A stretch of DNA of 19,509 nucleotides, taken from Hyphomicrobiales bacterium. GTDB lineage: Bacteria > Pseudomonadota > Alphaproteobacteria > Rhizobiales > Beijerinckiaceae. A program made the translations under genes and the position numbers. The DNA lies in assembly GCA_947374125.1 (NCBI GenBank), contig CANCAR010000025.1:1-19509 (forward strand). Direction: 5' to 3'. The notes beneath the pieces were generated by a model. The model was not told the DNA's origin. It made no database searches and saw only the letters and a list, made by a program, of their open reading frames with translations. Positions 14,065 through 19,509 of this stretch are shown here, piece by piece; position 1 is the stretch's first letter; each line of letters opens with the position of its first letter.

Positions 14065-14643
14065 TTAGGTCTCAAGTGACGGCGGGTCAACCCATCCTAT
14101 GTTTCCATCCGTACGACGATACACAAGATTCACACGCCCTGAGCCCGCATGACGAAACAGCACCACGGGGGCGCCTGTCATATCGAGATCCAATACCGCA
14201 TCGCTTACGGCCATTGTCCGCATATTCTTCTTAGTCTCGGCGATAACCACAGGGCTGTACTCACCCGCTTCATCGTCCTGCCAAGCCTCGCTAGGCGTTT
14301 CGATGACGAAAGCCGGAATTTCTACCGTGCGGGACGTGCCGTTGGGTGGCGAGTGGTCTTTAAGCCGTTGCTTATAACGCCTGAGTCGGCTCTCTACCTT
14401 TTCTGCAGCCTTTTCAGCGCTCGGGTAAGGATCCTGAGCGTAGCCAATTCCATGCAGCGTGACACCTGAGGACAAATGCAACACGCAGTCGGTTTCATAC
14501 CCCGACCCTTCGGGACGAACCGTCACGTGACCTGTCACAAGGCCTGAATAGAATTTAGCGACCGCATCATTAATGCGATCCGTGATTTGCAGGCGAAGAC
14601 TCTCGCCAATGTCGAGATTTTTACCGGAAACGCGTAGTGGCAT
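14065..14643 (-). CDS. hpf: Ribosome hibernation promoting factor, long form
   Basis: This is a ribosome-associated inhibitor that dimerises 70S ribosomes in stationary phase or stress. From the ATG at 14643 it is 192 residues, the long-HPF length. The N-terminal S30AE domain (1-100) contains MPLRVSGKNLDIGESLR, ITDRINDAVAKFY and a basic ESRLRRYKQRLKDH helix. A linker leads to the C-terminal dimerisation domain (about 130-188), with AVLDLDMTGAPVVLFRHAGS, then VNLVYRRTDGNIGWVDP. I chose 14643 because GGAGGG (complement of 14649-14654) is 5 bases upstream and homologs start here. An ATG at 14700 would add 19 unrelated residues. It sits between rpoN and ptsN, the standard order. Confidence 0.95.
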   Translation of the reverse strand: MPLRVSGKNLDIGESLRLQITDRINDAVAKFYSGLVTGHVTVRPEGSGYETDCVLHLSSGVTLHGIGYAQDPYPSAEKAAEKVESRLRRYKQRLKDHSPPNGTSRTVEIPAFVIETPSEAWQDDEAGEYSPVVIAETKKNMRTMAVSDAVLDLDMTGAPVVLFRHAGSGRVNLVYRRTDGNIGWVDPPSLET

Positions 14644-14700
14644 CGAGACCCTCCGCTTGCCGTGAATAAAAGGAGAGTGATGAACCTCGCTCCCCATCAA

Positions 14701-14729
14701 GAGGTAAGGAGCCGAATGGCCGGTGTCAA
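14701..14729 (-). promoter_or_regulatory. Possible hpf promoter (strong -35, weak -10)
   Basis: On the minus strand a perfect TTGACA (14729-14724) lies 85 bases before the hpf ATG. At 17-base spacing the -10 would be TACCTC, a poor match, so this is only a candidate. The 185-base gap between rpoN and hpf also contains an AT-rich stretch (about 14770-14825) without a clear hairpin terminator. Confidence 0.28.
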
Positions 14730-14828
14730 TGGTGGTCCGGAAGGGAGCGGAGGAAAGCCGATTTCAAAGCTAATACAGCGTTGATTATCATCTTTAATTT
14801 AGTTTCTTATTGCTGTCTGAATAATCAC

Positions 14829-16379
14829 TTATCCGACTTTGGCCGGCACCATACCCTGCTTTTCTCGCCGTCTGTCGACCGATGAGGGGATCTTGAGGCT
14901 ATCGCGGTATTTGGCGACGGTTCGCCGGGCGATATCGATGCCGGAGGCTTTAAGGCGGGTGACGATGGTGTCGTCGGAGAGGATGGCGTTGGGTTCCTCT
15001 TGATCGATCATTTGTTTGATGCGGAAACGTACCGCTTCGGCGGAGTGCGATTCGCCGCCGCCTGAGGCGTTGATTGAGGCGGTGAAGAAATATTTCATCT
15101 CGAACAATCCGCGCTCCGACGAGATATATTTGTTAGAGGTGACGCGCGAGACGGTGGATTCATGCATCGAGATCGCATCGGCCACCGTGCGTAGATTGAG
15201 CGGGCGCAAAAATTCGACGCCTTGCGCAAAAAACAAATCTTGATGGCGAACGATTTCGCTGGCGACTTTTAGGATGGTTTTCGCCCGTTGCTCAAGGCTT
15301 TTGGTCAGCCAATTGGCGGTTTGCAGCGCCTCGCTCACAAAGGATTTTTCCTCGTCTGAGGTCACTTTGGCCGAAATTTTGGCGGCATAGGTCTGGTTCA
15401 CCAAAACGCGGGGCAGCGTGTCGGAATTCAGCTCCACGATCCAAGTTCCATCCAGCGCTTTACGGACAAAGACATCGGGCACCACCGGCTGAATTGTACC
15501 GCCACCGAATTTAAGGCCAGGCTTTGGATCAAGTGCCTTGATCTCCGACACCATCTCCACAATATCTTCATCGTCGACGCCGCAAAGCTTGCGTAGCGCG
15601 GCCAAATCACGCCTAGCCAGAAGGTCGAGATTGGCGAGCAGCGCCGCCATGGCTGGGTCGTAGCGGTTGCGCTCAACGAGCTGAATACGCAGGCAATCAG
15701 CAAGATCGCGCGCGCCAACGCCGGACGGATCAAATTTTTGGATGACCGTCAGCACCGCACCAACCCGCTCAACTCCAACGCCCAGCCGCTCCGCCAACTC
15801 GTCCAATGGGTCGCGCAGATAGCCGGCCTCATCGACAAGATCGATCAGCGAGGTGCCAATCATCCGGTCGACCGGATCAGTGGTGGCGACGTGCAATTGT
15901 TCGTTCAAATGTTCGTGCAGCGAAATCTCAGCCGCGACATAGGCTTCGAGATTGTTATCCTCGCCGTCATAGCTCTGACCACCGACCCCGCTCCAGCTGG
16001 TGGCGGAAAGGCCCATCTGATCGTTCTGATCGGATTCCTGTCGCGCGGCGGGCGTTGGTGGCGGCGCATCGTCCTGATAGACATTGTCGAGTTGAACCTC
16101 GACGCGCGGATCAATTTCGCCTCGCTCGGGCGTGATTGCCCGCCCTTCCCAATCGCTGTCCGAGCCTAAAGCTGAATCGGGCGCTGGCGCATCGGACACC
16201 TGAATCGGCCCCGTATCTTCGCTCGCGCGCTCTAAAAGCGGGTTCTTCTCAAGCTCGGCCTCAACATAATCGTTCAGCTCAAGACCAGACAGCTGCAAAA
16301 GCTTGATCGCTTGCAACAATTGGGGGGTCATCACCAGAGACTGGCTTTGACGCAATTCAAGCCGTTGCGAGAACTTCAT
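14829..16379 (-). CDS. rpoN: RNA polymerase sigma-54 factor
   Basis: Sigma-54 directs RNA polymerase to -24/-12 promoters and needs ATP-driven enhancer-binding proteins. From the ATG at 16379 it has 516 residues, normal for the family. Region I is the Gln/Leu-rich RLELRQSQSLVMTPQLLQAI to about residue 50. The acidic region II spans roughly 50-140. The core-binding part follows, then a helix-turn-helix (TVADAISMHESTVSRVTSNK) and the RpoN box ARRTVAKYRDSL near 480-492, which reads the -24 element. The frame is open further to a GTG at 16433, but the MKFSQRL start is conserved. No strong Shine-Dalgarno sequence precedes it. It is downstream of lptB, as in most Hyphomicrobiales. Confidence 0.96.
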   Translation of the reverse strand: MKFSQRLELRQSQSLVMTPQLLQAIKLLQLSGLELNDYVEAELEKNPLLERASEDTGPIQVSDAPAPDSALGSDSDWEGRAITPERGEIDPRVEVQLDNVYQDDAPPPTPAARQESDQNDQMGLSATSWSGVGGQSYDGEDNNLEAYVAAEISLHEHLNEQLHVATTDPVDRMIGTSLIDLVDEAGYLRDPLDELAERLGVGVERVGAVLTVIQKFDPSGVGARDLADCLRIQLVERNRYDPAMAALLANLDLLARRDLAALRKLCGVDDEDIVEMVSEIKALDPKPGLKFGGGTIQPVVPDVFVRKALDGTWIVELNSDTLPRVLVNQTYAAKISAKVTSDEEKSFVSEALQTANWLTKSLEQRAKTILKVASEIVRHQDLFFAQGVEFLRPLNLRTVADAISMHESTVSRVTSNKYISSERGLFEMKYFFTASINASGGGESHSAEAVRFRIKQMIDQEEPNAILSDDTIVTRLKASGIDIARRTVAKYRDSLKIPSSVDRRREKQGMVPAKVG

Positions 16380-16453
16380 CGACACCGTTTTGGCCCAAAA
16401 TCCCGACGCATTACTGTGATTCCATAACGGCACAGATTTTGCTTAACAATCTC

Positions 16454-16482
16454 TTAATAGGCCAGATTTTTTACAATTGCAA
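16454..16482 (-). promoter_or_regulatory. Candidate rpoN promoter
   Basis: On the minus strand TTGCAA (16482-16477) and TATTAA (16459-16454) are exactly 17 bases apart, each matching 4 of 6 consensus positions. Transcription would start near 16447, giving a leader of about 68 bases. It lies in the 131-base gap between lptB and rpoN, which is AT-rich compared with the genes. Confidence 0.35.
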
Positions 16483-16510
16483 AGCAAGCTTTACGTGCAT
16501 GCCGCCGCAA

Positions 16511-17266
16511 TTACATTCGGAACTCATCGCCGAGATAGACTCGACGGACGTCATCATTGGCAATGATGGCTTCGGGCGTTCCCTCCATCAGCACTTGTCC
16601 GGAATGGATGATATAGGCGCGATCGATCAATCCGAGCGTCTCGCGGACATTGTGATCAGTAATCAATACGCCAATGTTCCGGCTGGTTAATTGCCGAACG
16701 AGCATTCGGATATCGCCAACTGCAATGGGATCAATTCCGGCAAAGGGTTCATCCAGCAGCATGAAGGAGGGACGGCTTGCGAGCGCCCGCGCAATTTCGC
16801 AGCGCCGCCGCTCACCGCCCGATAGCGAGATCGCAGGGCTTTTACGAACGCGCGAAATGTCGAATTCTTCTAACAGATGATCAAGCTCCGCTTCGCGCCG
16901 GTCGCGGTTGGGCTCGACGAGTTCGAGCACGGCGCGGATATTGTCCTCAACCGAAAGTCCCCGAAAAATCGAGGCTTCCTGCGGCAGATATCCGATACCA
17001 AGACGCGCCCGGCGATACATCGGGAAGGGCGTGATATCATGCCCGTCGAGCGTGATACGGCCGCGATCGACCGGTACGAGGCCGGTGATCATATAAAACA
17101 TTGTAGTTTTGCCAGCTCCATTCGGACCTAAAAGCCCGACGGCCTCACCGCTTCTGACCGCAAGAGAGGCATCCCGCACCACCCGACGGCCACGATAGGC
17201 CTTCTCGAGGCCATGCGCCACGAGCCAGCCCGTCTCGTCGGACGAGGTTGGGGGTAATTGCATCAT
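16511..17266 (-). CDS. lptB: LPS export ABC transporter ATP-binding protein
   Basis: LptB is the cytoplasmic ATPase of the LptB2FG complex, which extracts lipopolysaccharide from the inner membrane. The 251-residue protein has Walker A GPNGAGKTT (47-55), Q-loop YLPQEASIFRGLSVEDN (the LptB-specific form), ABC signature LSGGERRRCEIARAL, Walker B FMLLDEPFAGIDP and switch ITDHNVRETL. The YLGDEFRM C-terminus is typical. The ATG at 17266 overlaps the lptA stop as ATGA; a second ATG at 17263 is possible. Translation is probably coupled with lptA. The membrane partners lptF and lptG are not in this window. Confidence 0.97.
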   Translation of the reverse strand: MMQLPPTSSDETGWLVAHGLEKAYRGRRVVRDASLAVRSGEAVGLLGPNGAGKTTMFYMITGLVPVDRGRITLDGHDITPFPMYRRARLGIGYLPQEASIFRGLSVEDNIRAVLELVEPNRDRREAELDHLLEEFDISRVRKSPAISLSGGERRRCEIARALASRPSFMLLDEPFAGIDPIAVGDIRMLVRQLTSRNIGVLITDHNVRETLGLIDRAYIIHSGQVLMEGTPEAIIANDDVRRVYLGDEFRM

Positions 17267-17856
17267 TGCTTGGGCGTTTTGGTGGGCGGAACTGGCGCAG
17301 CGGTCCCCGGTTTCGACTTATCGGACGAGGTAAAGCTACTCGATACGCGGCCCGTGGCTCCCGCTTCCACATTAGCGACGCCCGTTCCGAGATTATAGAC
17401 GAGCTTGGCACCTTTGGTGACGTTTTGTCCCTTGCTTAACGCGACATTGCCAGTAAGCGTCACCGTATCTGTGGCATTTTCATAAACGCCTGCATCGCCT
17501 GTAGCGATTTGGTCTTTATCGATGATGACAACATCCCCATTCGCCTCAACGCGACGCAGCGAGGTGTCGGCGTCTGGCCCTGCGGTTGTTGAAGCGGTCG
17601 CAGCCTCTGGGGGCTTATCGTAAAAAATGACCATTTTCTTGGCCTTCATCACCGTCTCGCCCTGCGTGACAATGACATTGCCGGTATAAATGGCGCGTTG
17701 TTCCTTATCGAACACCTCCAACGAATCGGCTTCGATAGCGATGGGCTCTTTGGAATTTTTCGATAGGCCACTCGGCTTTGGCGCAGTATCCTCGGCGAAT
17801 GCAGCAAGGCCCAGCGCACATAAGGCGGCCACCAAGGCCAATCTGCTCATCATCAT
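17263..17856 (-). CDS. lptA: Periplasmic LPS transport protein LptA
   Basis: LptA forms the periplasmic bridge that carries lipopolysaccharide from LptC to the outer-membrane LptD. The 197-residue protein starts with a signal peptide (MMMSRLALVAALCALGLAAFA, likely cut before EDTAP). An OstA-like beta-jellyroll domain follows (about 37-160): EPIAIEADSLEVFDKEQRAI, YTGNVIVTQGETVMKAKKMV, then VEANGDVVIIDKDQIATGD and TVTLTGNVALSKGQNVTKG. A low-complexity Pro/Ser/Thr/Lys tail ends the protein. It overlaps lptC by 4 bases at its start and lptB by 4 bases at its end, both as ATGA, so the three genes are one translationally coupled unit. Confidence 0.95.
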   Translation of the reverse strand: MMMSRLALVAALCALGLAAFAEDTAPKPSGLSKNSKEPIAIEADSLEVFDKEQRAIYTGNVIVTQGETVMKAKKMVIFYDKPPEAATASTTAGPDADTSLRRVEANGDVVIIDKDQIATGDAGVYENATDTVTLTGNVALSKGQNVTKGAKLVYNLGTGVANVEAGATGRVSSSFTSSDKSKPGTAAPVPPTKTPKQ

Positions 17857-18536
17857 TGCGGAACTCCCCCAGCGCGGCCTTCGCCAACGGAGCCACCCGA
17901 GCGACGAAACATCGAGCGCACCTTACCATTAAATTGGACGCGATCACCATTATCAAAGACGCTCATGCCGCCCGCGTCAATTGTCCCGCCCGCCATTTTA
18001 ACGCTAACCGGCTCGCGTGAGACAACTTTATTCGTTTTAAAATCGATCGTTCCGGATTGCATCAGCACCGTATAGCGCGGTGTATGAATATCGACATTGC
18101 CTTTGACGCTCAAAACGTCGCGTTGGCTGTCATACACGCCCGTATCGGCCTTGATGTTGGCCGCCGAGCGATCGGGCATCGTAATGTCGGATTTTAGGCC
18201 TTCTAAGGCCACGATATAGGGGGTGCTGACATCTTGGACGGCTTTGTCCGCATTGATCACAAAGGGTAAGTCGCCATCTTTGAACCCGCGCAGATTGGCG
18301 CGATCCATAGTGATTTTGGAACCATCGAGATTAAGCGAGCCGATATCAACCTCCACCGGCAGCGCCCGGAATGGATCAAGATACAGAAACGTAGCCGTTG
18401 CACCAACCACCAAGAAAGCGCCAAGCGGCAATGCGATTCGGAGCAAACGCACCAAGCGGGAATGGCGCAGTGCACGGCGATAGGCCTCGGACCGGGCGAG
18501 GTCGGATCGGGAGTAAAATACGCCAGCAACGGTCAT
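17853..18536 (-). CDS. lptC: LPS export protein LptC
   Basis: LptC is a bitopic inner-membrane protein that accepts lipopolysaccharide from LptB2FG and passes it to LptA. The 227-residue protein has a basic cytoplasmic N-terminus, one membrane helix at about 33-52 (LRIALPLGAFLVVGATATFLY), and a periplasmic jellyroll (about 60-210) with repeats such as DRSAANIKADTGVYDSQRD, VLSVKGNVDIHTPRYTVL and GGTIDAGGMSVFDNGDRVQF. Order and overlap with lptA support the call. The 57-base gap to rnd contains the inverted repeat GGTAAG-TG-CTTACC (18554-18567), of unknown use. Confidence 0.93.
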   Translation of the reverse strand: MTVAGVFYSRSDLARSEAYRRALRHSRLVRLLRIALPLGAFLVVGATATFLYLDPFRALPVEVDIGSLNLDGSKITMDRANLRGFKDGDLPFVINADKAVQDVSTPYIVALEGLKSDITMPDRSAANIKADTGVYDSQRDVLSVKGNVDIHTPRYTVLMQSGTIDFKTNKVVSREPVSVKMAGGTIDAGGMSVFDNGDRVQFNGKVRSMFRRSGGSVGEGRAGGVPQ

Positions 18537-18593
18537 CGCTCAAAGCTTCCCTCGGTAAGTGCTTACCCGCCCGCCGCCTAAGCAGCGCCTTGA

Positions 18594-19208
18594 TCAGCTA
18601 TGCGAGAAGATATCGATCTCGGGCCATCCTGCAAGATCAAGCGCCGCGCGGTGCGGTAAAAAGTCGAAACAGGCCTGCGCCATCTCCGTTCGCCCTTCGC
18701 GCGCCAAATTGGCATCGAGCTTGGCTTTGAGCTGATGCAGATAAAGCACGTCAGACGCCGCATAGGTGCATTGCGCCTCGGTAAGGTCTTTGGCGCCCCA
18801 ATCCGAGGATTGTTGCTGTTTGGAAAGCTCCACGCCGATGAGTTCGCGGGTTAAATCTTTCAACCCATGCCGGTCGGTATAGGTGCGGGTAAGTTTAGAA
18901 GCGATTTTGGTACAATAGACCGGCGCGGTGAGAACACCAAAGCGGTGCATCATCACGGCGATGTCGAAACGGCCGAAGTGGAACAGCTTGAGCACCTTGG
19001 GATCGGCCAGTAGCTTTTCCAAATTGGGCGCGCGCGCTTGATCGGCCGCGATTTGCACAAGATCGGCTGAGCCATCCCCACTCGACAGTTGCACAAGGCA
19101 TAACCTATCCCGGTGCGGGTTGAGGCCAAGAGTCTCCGTATCAATCGCGACAACGGGACCAAGTGTATGAGTGTCCGGCAAATCGCCGCGGTGGAGCCGG
19201 ATGGTCAT
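18594..19208 (-). CDS. rnd: Ribonuclease D-type 3'-5' exonuclease, short form
   Basis: This DEDD-family exonuclease is predicted to trim the 3' ends of tRNA and other small RNAs. The three Exo motifs are present: Exo I AIDTETLGLN (22-31, catalytic D and E), Exo II LFHFGRFDIAVM (about 75-86, Asp), and Exo III YAASDVLYLH (DEDDy-type Tyr and Asp). At 204 residues it contains only the catalytic domain. The HRDC domains of E. coli RNase D (375 residues) are absent, as in the short alphaproteobacterial type. GAGGA (complement of 19220-19224) lies about 11 bases before the ATG. The next upstream gene is a tRNA on the same strand, 153 bases away. Confidence 0.92.
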   Translation of the reverse strand: MTIRLHRGDLPDTHTLGPVVAIDTETLGLNPHRDRLCLVQLSSGDGSADLVQIAADQARAPNLEKLLADPKVLKLFHFGRFDIAVMMHRFGVLTAPVYCTKIASKLTRTYTDRHGLKDLTRELIGVELSKQQQSSDWGAKDLTEAQCTYAASDVLYLHQLKAKLDANLAREGRTEMAQACFDFLPHRAALDLAGWPEIDIFSHS

Positions 19209-19303
19209 GGGGTGGAATAATCCTCAAGGCAGTAGGAAGTGAGCGATTGGTGGTTATAGCCCGCCTTCACTTCGTTTCGGCGCGGCATCCGTTTCTTACG
19301 CTC

Positions 19304-19352
19304 CAGCGCTCTCGCGCTGTAGCTCAATTTTTGGCTTTGCCAAAAATTGAGC
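19304..19352. terminator. Paired hairpins 3' of tRNA-Leu
   Basis: Two adjacent perfect hairpins occur: CAGCGC (19304-19309) with GCGCTG (19314-19319), loop TCTC; and GCTCAATTTTTGGC (19322-19335) with GCCAAAAATTGAGC (19339-19352), a 14-pair stem with a three-base loop. In minus-strand order they follow the tRNA CCA end after 9 bases. The long hairpin has no T-run after it, so intrinsic termination is uncertain. It may be a 3' processing or stability element or a dispersed repeat. Confidence 0.5.
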
Positions 19353-19361
19353 GAAAGCGGA

Positions 19362-19446
19362 TGGTGCCCAGGAGAGGACTCGAACCTCCACCTCTTGCAA
19401 GACTGGTACCTGAAACCAGCGCGTCTACCAATTCCGCCACCTGGGC
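19362..19446 (-). tRNA. tRNA-Leu (CAG anticodon)
   Basis: Read on the minus strand, the acceptor stem GCCCAGG pairs with CCTGGGC, followed by discriminator A and an encoded CCA (19364-19362). The D-arm carries GCGGAATTGGTAGACGC. The anticodon stem CTGGT/ACCAG encloses the loop TTCAGGT with anticodon CAG, reading CUG codons. A long variable arm (TCTTGCAAGAGG region) identifies a class II tRNA, and GGTTCGAGTCC is the T-arm. The length is 85 bases with CCA. All stems pair, so it looks functional. Confidence 0.96.
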
Positions 19447-19456
19447 CTGCGCGATG

Positions 19457-19485
19457 TCTTAAGGGGGCTATGCCTCAATTGTCAA
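19457..19485 (-). promoter_or_regulatory. Candidate tRNA-Leu promoter
   Basis: On the minus strand a perfect TTGACA (19485-19480) lies upstream of the tRNA. At 17-base spacing the -10 would be TTAAGA (19462-19457), a weak match, but the predicted start near 19450 is only a few bases before the tRNA 5' end (19446), as expected for a stable RNA promoter. Confidence 0.4.
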
Positions 19486-19509
19486 CGGTGGTGCGCGCTC
19501 TGCGTCTGC

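Noticed and set aside
14644..14700. ATG at 14700 as start of hpf
   Set aside because: ATG at 14643 has a GGAGGG site at ideal spacing and begins the conserved MPLRVSGKNLDIG sequence.
16380..16433. GTG at 16433 as start of rpoN
   Set aside because: The added 18 residues are not part of the family, and MKFSQRLELRQSQ is the conserved N-terminus.
19163..19462. Plus-strand frame covering the tRNA-Leu gene
   Set aside because: It is an artefact running antisense through rnd, the trailer hairpins and the tRNA.
1..19509. CRISPR array, prophage, integron or secondary-metabolite cluster
   Set aside because: No regularly spaced direct repeats, phage structural genes, integrase or biosynthetic enzymes are visible on either strand.

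Overview
The window reads as chromosome from an alphaproteobacterium, most likely of the order Hyphomicrobiales (Rhizobiales). The evidence is gene content and order: engB followed by argB, an SDR-type pyrimidine 5'-nucleotidase, dapD-dapE, a complex I NDUFA9-like protein, and then the rnd-lptC-lptA-lptB-rpoN-hpf-ptsN block. GC content is moderate to high by eye. I cannot fix the genus.

Left part, plus strand (1-3409). The 3' end of engB overlaps a small DUF423 membrane protein, followed by argB (arginine synthesis). A compact toxin-antitoxin (TA) module follows: a DUF1778 antitoxin and a TacT-like GNAT toxin. It has its own extended -10 promoter and a palindromic operator. Its toxin overlaps the start of a HAD pyrimidine 5'-nucleotidase gene.

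Middle part (3428-10703). A REP-like hairpin lies between the convergent nucleotidase and 8-oxoguanine deaminase genes. Divergent from the deaminase is an MqsR/MqsA-type TA pair with a clear AACCT/AGGTT operator, and the antitoxin contains no cysteine. It is followed by a convergent GNAT acetyltransferase, then dapD-dapE (lysine/diaminopimelate synthesis) and the NDUFA9-like SDR gene. Bases 9411-10196 hold no intact gene: they contain a second copy of the REP-like hairpin, an orphan gene start with a good ribosome binding site, and the decayed 3' end of an ISNCY-family transposase. A third TA module (Unstab_antitox antitoxin plus RelE/ParE toxin) comes next.

Right part (10740-19509). Class I fumarase (minus) is divergent from glucokinase (plus). 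Then, all on the minus strand, come ptsN, hpf, rpoN, lptB, lptA, lptC and rnd, and finally tRNA-Leu(CAG). The lptC-lptA-lptB genes overlap by ATGA junctions and supply lipopolysaccharide transport. rpoN, hpf and ptsN form the conserved sigma-54 neighbourhood. The tRNA has a TTGACA promoter element upstream and a strongly self-complementary 3' trailer.

The backbone is ordinary housekeeping. The accessory content is three different type II TA modules and one IS remnant within about 9 kb. I did not find a system I could call undescribed. The most unusual points are the cysteine-free MqsA-like antitoxin with an MqsA-like operator that overlaps a TTG start, and the nearly leaderless TacA/TacT-like promoter.
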